DNA of 36,346 nucleotides from Chara braunii (GCA_003427395.1 BFEA01000448.1:1160234-1196579); one strand, 5' to 3'. Counted from the stretch's first letter, positions 20,721 through 30,422 are shown. Translations and numbers: made by a program. Notes: a model not told the origin generated them from the letters alone.

Positions 20721-22686
20721 TGATCGGCCTACTGACCTGGATGAAAGAAAGGTCTGCGGAGATAAACACTGCCAAATAAGCGTAGTATGGGGTGCAGCTA
20801 CGATTCGGAAAGGAAATCGCAGCTGGCCAGGTATATTTCCAATTCGGGAAACCAACGTCGGAAGCCACAGCCTCTGCCTCTCCACTGGCTTCGACTTCGC
20901 CGACAAATGGCGTCTGGACTTTCACGCCGGCAAGGTCAACAGTGCTGCTCCCGCTGCTCGCGACTTGATTCCCTCGCAAAAAGAAAACATGCCCATTGGG
21001 GATGTACAACCCGTCATTATACACCCGAGGCTGAAAGAAGGCTTGTATCGGTTGCTTGAGACCGAAGATCTGCCCCGTCCCCCCTGCACCTCTGAGAGCC
21101 GCACGATCGTCGCCACTTGCATACAACAGGGTATCCCCTCCATCGACCAAGGATGTGTTCTGACTCTTCTTAGTCTGGTTAGAGGGCAGCTCATCAATGG
21201 CGCGAAACAAGCAAGGCTCAAATTTTACCCGGATAGAGGACGCTAGCCACGCTTCGATGATACAACGCGAAACATTGTGCGTCGCTGCAGACGCTAGCGC
21301 ACATGCCGATAAACTCCAGTTACACCTGTCGCATCCCATCGTTGGCTTTGTCGGATACTGGCTGCCGAAGGGCTTGTCCTCAACAAGGCTCTCGATCCAC
21401 CAGAGATGCGAGCTGATACGAGTATAGACCCCTGGGAACCCTACTTGGCCGCACCTCTCACCGAAGCTTGCCGTGCCAACCAAGATCGGGCAGCCGCCGG
21501 ACTCCGAAGCTACAGTAGCTGGCCCGCCTGAGTCGCCCGAGCAAGAGTCAACAAAGCCCAAACCACACCCAGCGCAAACCATCAAAGTGGGATCGAATGG
21601 AAGAGAGTATCTTGGCGGGGTGTAATTGCTACACCCATCAGGAAGACTATCAACAGTCGCCATGTGCAGCACTGCCGCTGCCTCACCCTGCTGGTACATG
21701 GCGCCCCATCCGCTGATCGTGATATCCGCACCAGCAGCTAGGTAGTTCGTATCATTATTCACTGCAATCTTGATGGGCCTTACCTTGTCAGTTATCGGCA
21801 ACGATAACCCTAACTTCAAAAGGGCAATGTCATGGTCGAAGGCGGTAAAGTTGAAGGCTGGATGAGCCCACACCTGCGAAATTGGGACACGGCGGCTTTG
21901 CTCCAGTGCTTGCGTCCCTACTCCCACTGTTAGATTTTCAAAAGGGATTCCCACAAACCCAGAGGAATTGCCATCAAGAACACAGTGTGCAGCTGTCACC
22001 ACGAACTGTGGGTCGATCAGTGTTCCACCACAAATAAAACTCGCACTCCCTTTCAGTATTTGCACAGAGACCTGATGAGCAAAGAGTACCTCATCGGCAA
22101 CACTTCCACCGACTATCGACCATGCTGGTGGCTCCTTTTTCTCCTCCGTCCCATCTTCTCTATCCCTGCCATCAACCTCTCCCTCCCCCTCTCTCTCCCC
22201 CTCCCCCTCCTTTGACCGGGCATCTAAACTTCCACCAAGTAACCTTGTGGGAACTCCTCTCAAAGGCATTGATCGAGAAGATTGCATCGATTGTGAAACA
22301 TGTTTAGACATCTGGAGTTGTAGTTGTCCAGAAGAGGAAACCCTCATTGAGACAAACAACAGGGAAGTCAGTAGCATGCACACAACAGCGCGAAACCTAT
22401 TGGTCAATAACAAATCCTGTAGAAAATTACGTGGACTAGTAAACGTGGCAAAATCCTGGTCCTTAGAAAGACAGCCAGCCAGACCTAAACCCCTACCACA
22501 ATGCGAATTGCTAAGTGGCAAATTGCTAAGTGGTGCTGCAGTGACAGCCGATTTTTGGGACGACTTGCTTTCTGAATTGTGCTGAAGGAAGGACAGCACC
22601 ATCCGAACTGGAACCCTTCTGTTGTTTTCCAAAGAACGACAGATTACTGAATCGTCACTGCGATGCAATAGGTAGAAAGACGCCAT
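20692..22686 (-). CDS. Trypsin-family (S1A) serine protease with N-terminal membrane segment
   Basis: A 664-residue open frame; the ATG at 22686 has A at -3 and G at +4. Residues ~99-116 (RAVVCMLLTSLLFVSM) form a hydrophobic segment after a basic N-terminus, suggesting a signal anchor; if translation starts at Met104 it could be a signal peptide. Residues ~158-186 are a charged Glu/Gly/Arg/Lys linker. The peptidase domain is ~191-435: activation site IVGG (191), catalytic His234 (TAAHC), Asp286 (DHDIALL) and Ser386 (GDSGGP). Asp380 sits at the trypsin specificity position, predicting cleavage after Lys/Arg. Cysteines fit the conserved pairs 219-235, 352-371 and 382-412. Residues 440-664 match nothing I know. 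A phase-0 donor-like CAG/GTCAGT at 20737/20736 suggests the last 14 residues may be intron and that the gene may continue leftward; an AATAAA (minus strand) occurs at 20438-20443. The domain assignment is firm; gene ends are uncertain. Confidence 0.88.
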   Translation of the reverse strand: MASFYLLHRSDDSVICRSLENNRRVPVRMVLSFLQHNSESKSSQKSAVTAAPLSNLPLSNSHCGRGLGLAGCLSKDQDFATFTSPRNFLQDLLLTNRFRAVVCMLLTSLLFVSMRVSSSGQLQLQMSKHVSQSMQSSRSMPLRGVPTRLLGGSLDARSKEGEGEREGEGEVDGRDREDGTEEKKEPPAWSIVGGSVADEVLFAHQVSVQILKGSASFICGGTLIDPQFVVTAAHCVLDGNSSGFVGIPFENLTVGVGTQALEQSRRVPISQVWAHPAFNFTAFDHDIALLKLGLSLPITDKVRPIKIAVNNDTNYLAAGADITISGWGAMYQQGEAAAVLHMATVDSLPDGCSNYTPPRYSLPFDPTLMVCAGCGLGFVDSCSGDSGGPATVASESGGCPILVGTASFGERCGQVGFPGVYTRISSHLWWIESLVEDKPFGSQYPTKPTMGCDRCNWSLSACALASAATHNVSRCIIEAWLASSIRVKFEPCLFRAIDELPSNQTKKSQNTSLVDGGDTLLYASGDDRAALRGAGGTGQIFGLKQPIQAFFQPRVYNDGLYIPNGHVFFLRGNQVASSGSSTVDLAGVKVQTPFVGEVEASGEAEAVASDVGFPNWKYTWPAAISFPNRSCTPYYAYLAVFISADLSFIQVSRPIRPSIDPVIN

Positions 22687-23209
22687 CTTGTTCAGGGCCT
22701 CTGTTACACACAGGTGCGGAGAGCTGTTTTTTTTCCCATCGGGGCTAGAACCTAACCTTAATACTATCCTTGTGATTCACTCATGATCTGTTCATGGACA
22801 GTTTCCTGTGTGTACCATTCAGCCACAATAATCAGCTGGGTACGTAGAGAGCATCTGAGCTCTGTCCCTAGCTTTCTAGGTCTGTCAGTCTTACGTCTCA
22901 TCACTAAACAATAGCCCTGAGCCCCACTGCTGCTGTGCTGGGCCACACTGACCCTCAATCGTGTGTGCTGTGGGATGAGACCACAATCTATTCGTGAAAT
23001 CCAGGCCAGGAATGTCCTACATCATCTCTCCTCCATGTCACATGGAAACGACATGGAAGCAAGAAAATCGTACTGGTTTCCGGAGAGTTTGGTGCACTAC
23101 AAAACACGCCAATTTTCTACCAGTTCACCAATAAATAATTTCATAGCATACCTCCCATAACCAACAACCTGGTTGGCTGGCCGTTGGTATAAGGAGGCTG
23201 CTACCCCAA

Positions 23210-23211
<2 letters not shown>
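22687..23211. other. Upstream region of the protease gene, no gene recognised
   Basis: This would include the promoter of the minus-strand protease gene. I could not identify a convincing TATA box or other core element, and there is no coding frame of note. Confidence 0.45.

Positions 23212-23291
<80 letters not shown>
23212..23291. repeat. (TC)n microsatellite, 80 bp
   Basis: Pure TC dinucleotide repeat. Reading frames across it encode Arg-Glu or Ser-Leu runs and are artefacts. Confidence 0.98.
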
Positions 23292-23293
<2 letters not shown>

Positions 23294-24098
23294 GCACTGC
23301 TTCCCACCTGTTCTATCTCTTGTCCTAGGCCGCTGACACTTCGTCAGGTAAAAGGTCCATACACATCTGTGTGTAAGCAGGAAATCCAGCAGATACTTTA
23401 AACCACCAGTACTTCGCCCAGGCAAACTTGAGAATCGAAATCAAGCCAGTCCGAAAAACTCGGAGGTTCAGGGCTACCGGACCAAAATGGCTGGCGGTGC
23501 CAGCCACAAAAGAAAAGAACAAAGAACTCCGCGCTGGCGTTCGGCAAAGCTTAGAGCACAATTTTAATCCGCCTCAGCAAAAAGAGGCTTGAAGAGATTG
23601 TGGTTTACAAACAAGACCACCTCCACATGCACTGGTGCGTGAACGTACGCCCAAGAAATCCCAGATGCGATCATACACTCTGTTTCACCACCCCAATATC
23701 CTACTTCCTCCTTTCCGCTTTGGAAATTGGTTTCCATCATCCATGGCTGACCATATTGTTGCATTGTAAGCTCACTAGACTTGTGTCATTTGATGTGCTC
23801 AGGCAACAACCGGCCATCGTGAACGAGGTCTTCTCAACAGACTACACCAGATAAGCCCACACAATCTCATAGCACCTGCTCAATTTCTGCACCATGGCAG
23901 CAGTAGCAGCTTCCGACACCACCTCAGCAGTAGCAGCTTCTGAACCCCCTCAGGAGTGGCAGCTTCTGAAACCACCTTCAGCATCCCCTGAACTCCGTGA
24001 AATATCTGGCAAAACAAAATGATTTTAAACTTTTGAAACCACAATAAATTAAAACAGCTTTGAGAAACAGCACAATTACTGTAACATATTACTTTGGA
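23292..24098. repeat. Intergenic DNA with a ~26-bp minisatellite (three copies, 23900-23978)
   Basis: Copies begin near 23900, 23927 and 23953 and share GCAGTAGCAGCTTC-GA and ACC.CCT blocks, with some drift in the third. The rest of the stretch holds only short open frames without family resemblance. Confidence 0.6.
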
Positions 24099-24286
24099 GA
24101 TTATGCTATAATCATAGTTGCGGCGCACCGCGGTGCGCTGGTTTGCGCATGCGTTGCACACAGAGCGCAGCACACCGCACGGCGCTCCGTAGCGCCCTGC
24201 GCACAAAAAAAGAGGGGTGGCGGACTTTTTTTTTATAATGGTTTTCCTTCAGATGGCGGGCCCCCACCCCGGCAAAATTGACGACC

Positions 24287-24440
24287 GGAGCGCGCGACTC
24301 GGGAAACCGGCTGCGCCCCGCCTCCGAAAATGGTTTTGGGGGAAGGGCCTGCCGAATTCAAATTTTCGAATTCGCCAGGCCTTTCGCCCAAAAAACTTTT
24401 TGGAGAAGGGGGACAGCCGTTTTCCAGAGTCGAGCGCCCC
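24287..24440. repeat. 154-bp near-perfect-register palindrome
   Basis: Two 73-base arms (24287-24359 and 24368-24440) pair in one register without gaps around an 8-base centre. By hand count 58 of 73 positions are Watson-Crick pairs. The inner 14 bp (GGCCTGCCGAATTC against GAATTCGCCAGGCC) have one mismatch, and the outer 39 bp have 31 matches. Confidence 0.9.
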
Positions 24441-24524
24441 GTCGCCGGCGGCGGGAAATGGCAGCGGGCAGCAGGGGCAGCGTCGGGAAGCGGCAACGGG
24501 CAGCCATGAAGGTGGGCGCCCACC

Positions 24525-24986
24525 NNNNNNNNNNNNNNNNNNNNNNNNNNNNNNNNNNNNNNNNNNNNNNNNNNNNNNNNNNNNNNNNNNNNNNNNNNNN
24601 NNNNNNNNNNNNNNNNNNNNNNNNNNNNNNNNNNNNNNNNNNNNNNNNNNNNNNNNNNNNNNNNNNNNNNNNNNNNNNNNNNNNNNNNNNNNNNNNNNNN
24701 NNNNNNNNNNNNNNNNNNNNNNNNNNNNNNNNNNNNNNNNNNNNNNNNNNNNNNNNNNNNNNNNNNNNNNNNNNNNNNNNNNNNNNNNNNNNNNNNNNNN
24801 NNNNNNNNNNNNNNNNNNNNNNNNNNNNNNNNNNNNNNNNNNNNNNNNNNNNNNNNNNNNNNNNNNNNNNNNNNNNNNNNNNNNNNNNNNNNNNNNNNNN
24901 NNNNNNNNNNNNNNNNNNNNNNNNNNNNNNNNNNNNNNNNNNNNNNNNNNNNNNNNNNNNNNNNNNNNNNNNNNNNNNNNNNNNNN
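24525..24986. other. Assembly gap (462 N) ending in an 18-base G run
   Basis: Unresolved bases, followed at 24987-25004 by 18 consecutive G. The gap sits in the middle of an inverted-repeat element, where GC-rich hairpin sequence would be hard to read. Frames reading through it are meaningless. Confidence 0.98.
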
Positions 24987-25095
24987 GGGGGGGGGGGGGG
25001 GGGGCACAGGTCGCAGTGCTCGCACTGCGCACTGCACACCGGCGCAAACCGCGCAGCGCAACTATGGCTATAATGCTATTATAGGAGTGAAATAC

Positions 25096-25136
<41 letters not shown>
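25096..25136. repeat. (CT)n microsatellite
   Basis: CT repeat with one TTT interruption, starting about 11 bases after the right end of the foldback-like element. Confidence 0.95.
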
Positions 25137-25140
<4 letters not shown>

Positions 25141-25576
25141 GTCTCGGCTTTAGCCCTCAGGTCAACTGATCATTCTCACCCGATTGCTGTCGTGGGTTCT
25201 GGACCTAACAGCTGCTGAGTACACGGCCGAATGATGGATGTAGACGCTCTAGATCTCAGTGATGCACCCTTTGTTTGTCCACACTCATGATTGGCGCTGA
25301 AATGGGATAATAGGAGTTCACAGACAAGGTGATGATTGCTGGCCTTGAGTGGGGAGTTCAGACTCGCCGGAGTCTGCAGTTGAGGCGACTGTAAGGTCAT
25401 AGGGGCAACTTTATTTTGGGTTCCGGGGTTGCTCACAGCAGTGGTTGGGGGTCTACACAGGATAGAATCTATGAAGGGGTAAAATCCTCAACAAGATTAT
25501 CTTATCCTTGCTCTCTTTCAGTGACCTGCTTGGAAGTGGCTGGGCTGAAGCCGCCATTATTTTGTTGAGGCAGTGG
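25137..25576. other. No gene recognised
   Basis: Short open frames only. The last part (25508-25576) is in frame with the RT that follows, but its translation does not match the RT sequence that should precede VPKKGG, so the retroelement is cut off at about 25577. Confidence 0.5.
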
Positions 25577-26544
25577 ACCGTACCAAAGAAGGGAGGTACG
25601 TTGAGGATGTGCATTGACTATAGGGGCCTCAATGCCATCACCGTTAAGAACGTGGAGCCCCTACCCCGCATCGACAACCTCTTGGATAGAGTGCAGGGAT
25701 GCCGGTACGTCACCAACATAGATTTGAAGTTCAGATACCATCAAATTGCCACTAGACCTGAGGATCAGCACAAAACCGCATTCTAGACATGGTACTGACT
25801 GTACGAGTTTGTGGTGATGCCCTTTGGCCTATGCCATGCACCTGGTACGTTCCAGCACGCGATGAACATGATTTTTCATGACTACTTAGACAAGTTTATC
25901 GTCGTGTACCTCGATGATATCCTTATCTTTAGTAGGACTATAGAGGATCACACTGAACACTTGAAAATAGTGCTAGGTCTCCTAAGACAACACCAGTACA
26001 ATGTTAACTTGGAGAAATGCGAGTTTGGTCGCACCAAGATCTTGTACTTGGGTCATGAAATCTCAGCAGATAGATTGAGGCCGAATGATGCCAAGGTGGC
26101 CAGCATACGTGACTGGCCCAGACCTCAGACTGTTACTGAGGTCAGATCGTTTTTGGGGATGACGGGCTACTATCGTCCGTTTGTTAAGAATTATAGTACT
26201 ATAGCATCCCCCTTAACAGATCTAACTCGACTTGACACCCCGTGGGAGTGGACTGAAGAGTGTGAGGCAGTCTTTAGGAAACTAAAGTATGCCCTAACAC
26301 ACTATGAGGTTCTCAAACTTCTTGATCCTGATCAACCCTTTGTCGTGACCATAGACGCCAACCAATATGGCATAGGCGCGGTCCTTGCGCAAAAGGAGGG
26401 GGAAAAGTTGAGACCGATCGAGTATATGAGTAAGAAGATGCCATCTAAAAAACTAGCGAAGTCCACGTACGAGCGTGAGCTCTATGCCCTATATATAGAG
26501 CGCTGATTCATTGGAGACATTATCTCCTAGGCATATTCTTCTAT
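25577..26544 (+). pseudogene. Reverse transcriptase and RNase H (element 2)
   Basis: [35 protein letters not shown], then two in-frame stops at 25784 (TAG) and 25796 (TGA), then VVMPFGLCHAPGTFQ and the catalytic YLDD at 25907-25918. LGHEIS and FLGMTGYYRPFVKNYS lead to RNase H with PFVVTIDANQYGIGAVLAQ (about 26336) and SKKMPSKKLAKSTYEREL. A stop at 26504 and a one-base frameshift near 26490 separate this from the next piece. Only a few point lesions, so it is better preserved than element 1. Confidence 0.92.
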
Positions 26545-27300
26545 GTGAGATCTGACCATGAAACCTTGCCCTGGATCAAGACACAGCCCGTGCTCTTTGA
26601 TGCACTCAAGAGATGGATCCAAGTGATAGACATGTATGACTATCAACTTGATCCTATCAAGGGAGAGTACAACAAGGTGGCTGATGCGTTATCTCGTCGG
26701 GCAGATTATCTGGGCGCACTAGTGACCAAATTCGGCATATCCAGCGACTTGACTCGATCATTGGTGGATGCCTATCAGCAAGATCCAGTTATGTCTAAGA
26801 TCATCCGTAGATTTCAAACCAAGGACAAAAAGACTTTGGATGAATTTACGATGGTAGACGGCTTGTTGTTTCTTGTGAAGGCAGGGAATAAAAGGTTGTG
26901 TGTTCCGGATAGTGAGTCTTTCCGTAGTTTATTTTTAGGAGAGTGTCACGATGCAACTGGACACTTCGGTTATAAAAAGACTTCAGCTAACCTAGTGCAG
27001 AAATTATGGTGGCCTACTATAATGAAAGATGCAAAGAAGTATGTTGAAACATGCCAGGTTTGTCAAAGGGACAAACCTAGGACTCAGGCTCCGCTTGGGC
27101 TCCTCAAGCCCTTGTCGATTCCTGAAGGCCCTGGTCAGAGCGTGTCCATGGATTTCATGGATACACTTGTGACCAGCAAATCTGGGAAAAGATACATCTT
27201 CGTGATAGTAGACCGTTTCTCTAAGTATGCAAGACTTATTGCCATGCCATAAACTGCAAAAACTGACTTTATCAGCAAGCTGTTTCTAGAGATGCCTGCA
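26545..27300 (+). pseudogene. RNase H end and truncated integrase (element 2)
   Basis: It continues with SDHETLPWIK, RWIQVIDMYDYQLDPIKGEY and NKVADALSRRAD. The integrase zinc-binding module follows: ECHDATGHFGYKKTSANLV and YVETCQVCQ (His and Cys pairs present). The catalytic core starts with SVSMDFMDTLV (first Asp) and VDRFSKYARLIAMP, then a TAA at 27250, KTDFISKLF, and the similarity stops. The second catalytic Asp, the Glu and the whole C-terminus are missing by internal deletion. Confidence 0.92.
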
Positions 27301-27332
27301 GAATAAGAGACTTCTCAGAGGACTAACGAAGT

Positions 27333-27346
27333 AAAGGAGGAGGGAA
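27333..27346 (+). promoter_or_regulatory. Polypurine tract of element 2
   Basis: AAAGGAGGAGGGAA directly precedes the TG of the LTR, as in element 1. Confidence 0.85.
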
Positions 27347-28346
27347 TGCGAGGATTTGGGTCCTCGGCAGGCCTAAGGGGCCCCCGTTGCAGTGGTGCCC
27401 GCCCTAAGTGAAGGCGGGCCTAACATATTACAAGAGGCCTTTGACTGTCAATTTCAATTTGGGGTACAGGCAGTTGCGACGCGCCAGTTGGTTGAGAAAA
27501 ACACAGACCGAATAACCAAGACATTTCCACGCCCTTACGGGCCTTTCCGAAGCATGCAGGCCCTGGACGAGAAACGCAGCCCCATACACTGACAGTTGGG
27601 AGGCCCAACCAACAGCGGCGCAGTAGCTGCAAAGTAGCACGCAGCATCCTGGGGCCTACCGGAAGCTCCTGGGCCCAGTCCAAGTCCTGCCAGGCTGCGA
27701 AGCAGGTAGGCTCTTTCCATATAGGAAAGAGCTCGCCACTCTCATCCTCATTCAGGCACTCGCATGCTAACGGCAGCGCTGCTGGAGCAAATGCTCGTGG
27801 GCTGCTGCTGGCGCTGAGAGGCGAGGTGCAGCACGTGCGGTCGTGCAGGGAAGCAGGGCGCTGCTGAGGGCAGCGCCATAGCCCAACCACCATAGCTGGT
27901 GGGCTTGGACTACAGTGAGGCGCATGAGTGGTCTTCGGGTGTAAGGGAGGAAGACGTGGGTGTAAAGACAGGGAAGTGCGAAGGATGATGATGATGATGA
28001 TGTGAGGGCTCATACCTTGTGTTGGCGATGGTCTGCATTTGGGCAACATCTTCAAGTACTTCGGGTTGTCGCTGATGTCAACAAATGCATTGTTTATCAG
28101 TAGGCTGATCGTAGCTGTGTAGGAGTAGGCTGGGCGCTGAGCGCCAAGTAGCAGTGTGAAGGGGCTGGACTCTTGTGTTGTTGGCGGAGAGAGAAAGCTC
28201 TCCTTGACATTGGTTTTCAGTACTACGAACCTCCATTGGTGTATTATTGGTGCAATGGTGCTCTCTGGACACGGTGTGATTATCTGGCTTTCAATGTGAT
28301 GGTGTACTCTGGAATTGTCATCTCGCTGTTGCTTATTTTCCTTGCA
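27347..28346 (+). repeat. 3' LTR of element 2
   Basis: 1000 bp from TGCGAGG to CCTTGCA, terminal inverted bases with one mismatch. It shares with the element 1 LTRs the GCCCGCC-CTAAGTGAA-GGCGGGC hairpin (27397-27419), a CGCCAGTTGGTT block and the TCTCGCT...ATTTTCCTTGCA end. Other regions differ, so it is a related subfamily. No second LTR of this type occurs in the window. Confidence 0.9.
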
Positions 28347-28495
28347 AATTTATCAATCAATTTATCAATCAATCAATCAATTTATCAATCAATCAATCAT
28401 CAATCAATCAATCGATATCAATCGATCAATCAATAATCAATCAATCAATCAATCAATGGATATGTCATCAATCTATCGATCTATCGATCTATCAA
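28347..28495. repeat. (ATCA)n and (ATCT)n microsatellite
   Basis: Tetranucleotide repeats starting right at the LTR end: TCAA/ATCAATCA units to about 28457, then ATCTATCG units. The abrupt start at the LTR boundary may reflect the original target site. Confidence 0.9.
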
Positions 28496-28793
28496 GATGG
28501 TAACTTTGATTGTGCAGATCCTCATCTGGGAGGTCTGCTCCGTATACCAAACTGTGGCATGCTCAGGTAGTGCAGACCAGAACCAAGAACTGACCTCTCA
28601 CGGATGAAATACCAATAATCAGACCCAAACAATGTCGTGACACAGACTGCAACCCATCATCATCACCATCACCATCATCACACCGTGTGAAGGGAGGCCT
28701 GGCGCTGTAACACTAGGAAGAAAGCGCCAGGCTCCGATGTCGCTGCTCACATGCAAAGTCTGAATCTCGATGTCGCCAAGTCTCAATCCTCGG
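28496..28793. other. No gene recognised
   Basis: Short stretch with an ATC-rich run at about 28655-28682. No coding or RNA gene was recognised. Confidence 0.5.
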
Positions 28794-28873
<80 letters not shown>

Positions 28874-28930
28874 TCGCACGAAGAAGGATGGGAGGAGGGA
28901 GAACGAAGATGGACTGGAGGAGGAGGAAGA

Positions 28931-28987
<57 letters not shown>

Positions 28988-29009
28988 CCTCTCTCTCTCT
29001 CTCTCTCTC
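28794..29009. repeat. Compound (CT)n(CA)n ... (CT)n microsatellite
   Basis: CT repeat at 28794-28819 passes straight into CA repeat to 28870. After about 60 bases of purine-rich unique sequence comes a second CT repeat at 28934-29009, interrupted by CCCC near 28985. Confidence 0.97.
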
Positions 29010-30422
29010 AGCTCGATGCCAGGTACTAACCTGCGAAAAGGTGTCATTTTGATGCAGGTTTGGACGCACGGATGATGAAGCTGGAGCGCTGGTGCCGACA
29101 GGTAAATCCCATGGCCTCTGCCATAGTCCAGTCCCAAACCTCTCTCTCGCCCTCTCTGGCGCTGCTCTGCAGCTGCTCTAACTAGCGCTGAAGCCCAACG
29201 CTATCGTCGACTGCTGAAGAGCTCCGACAGCAACCGCTTCGAATGCCTGTGGCCTCCTGGGCAGACCAGCTATATATAGTGGCTGGTCCAGCTGGGAGGC
29301 CGCTTTTGCCAATGCTGCCCAGTACCGGTGGCTGGTACCCAAACTGTCGCCTTGGCGCCACAACGAAAAGTGGCCTGGTGCCTAAACTGGCACCCAGGGC
29401 CTGAAAACGGCGCCCAGGACCCGTTTCCCTGCGCGGCCTACCTGGGCCTATGTGCGGGGGCCTGGCGCTGCTGAACCGTCGCGCCAGGACTTTGACCTAC
29501 CGGGGCCTGTCTACCACGACCGGCCTGGAGGGCCCCTACCTTCACCGAAACGACGTGGGGCCTGGAGGGCCCCTACCTTCACCGAAACGACGTGGGGCCT
29601 GTAGGGCCCCGTGCCTATGCCTTATCCTACTGGGTGGGGCCTTTAGGGGCCCGTGTGGTACTCAGAATGCCACAGAGGTACTGCATATTAGGGCACCTGT
29701 AACATTGGGTGCTTCACCTCCCAGCCTACAATGCCAGTAGGTTCCATGACTGCAGCTCACGACACCTGCTTCTGAATCACCAGTCGTCGTATCTTGGCCT
29801 ATTTTTCCACCGAAGGATCTACACTTCTGAGTGAGTCACCCATGTGACCTCTCACCCATCCCCTCGGAGCTGCTCGACAAAGTTTAGAGAATTCAGGTTC
29901 ATCAGATACAGAGAATTTGCCAGATTCGCCCTTGGGAGCCCCCTTTGCATAGCCCTAAGCCCTGCATACGTCCACTGCTGGCACATATCCAACAGTGGCC
30001 CCATCAGTAATCTGCACCATCTGGCTGGCACAGAAAACCGTTGCAATCTGCAGATCTCAGCCACTGCTGGCCCAACACCATTTTGAAAGGAAAGTTATAC
30101 AGGATGGAAGAAGGAAAACGCATGCTTCACCCTGGCTTTCGCATGAAAAGTAAACGGAATATCTGTCCCTTCACTAACTAGGACATCCTGATGGCATCCC
30201 CATTCACAGCAACGACTTGCACAGGAAAGGGAAGGTCTGACACCTTCATCACAATGTGTAATCTCCTAAGGGCCTTTGGGAGTGAGATTTTTGTGATGAG
30301 CTATTCCCCAGCGTCCACACCATGGTCTTCACCGCTCAGCTGTTGATTGTCGTTTCTGTGCGTGCACCATACAGATGCATTGTCCACCGTGGTCCCCACC
30401 ACTCACCTGCTGACCACCACAT
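29010..30422. other. GC-rich intergenic DNA, no gene recognised
   Basis: Only short frames. It contains an inverted repeat with 20-base arms at 29251-29270 and 29282-29301 (7 outer and 7 inner bases match, loop TATATATAGTG). A 37-bp tandem repeat starts at 29522 and 29559, with a partial third at 29596 (GGCCTGGAGGGCCCC...). No protein family was recognised. Confidence 0.55.

Larger units (their letters stand above)
24099..25084. mobile_element. Foldback-like inverted-repeat element with internal N gap
   Basis: The two ends are imperfect inverse copies. CATAGTTGCG (24113-24122) matches the inverse of 25057-25066, and GGTTTGCGC (24140-24148) the inverse of 25042-25050. Each end carries its own small palindrome around a GCT centre: GATTATGCTATAATC at 24099-24113 and CTATAATGCTATTATAG at 25068-25084. 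The interior contains a 154-bp palindrome (24287-24440) and 462 unresolved bases. No coding capacity is visible. I could not identify a target-site duplication. Confidence 0.65.
25577..28346 (+). mobile_element. Ty3/gypsy retrotransposon, 3' half (element 2)
   Basis: It starts abruptly inside RT at VPKKGG and runs through RT, RNase H and the integrase N-terminus. A deletion near 27290-27300 then jumps to the polypurine tract (27333-27346) and 3' LTR (27347-28346). Gag, protease and the first part of RT are absent. It belongs to the same broad lineage as element 1 but its LTR is a different subfamily. The start point coincides with where element 3 ends on the opposite strand. Confidence 0.9.

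Noticed and set aside
20587-21246. 219-codon plus-strand frame opposite the protease gene
   Set aside because: It is the antisense of conserved protease sequence plus a tandem repeat; no family resemblance.
22764-23854. Short frames upstream of the protease gene
   Set aside because: No domain, no good start context and no supporting neighbours.
24217-25218. Frames of about 230-330 codons across the N gap
   Set aside because: Most of their length is unresolved bases; the readable ends lie in an inverted-repeat element.
28619-29137. Frames across the CT/CA repeats
   Set aside because: Dipeptide runs (Arg-Glu, Cys-Val, Thr-His) encoded by microsatellites.
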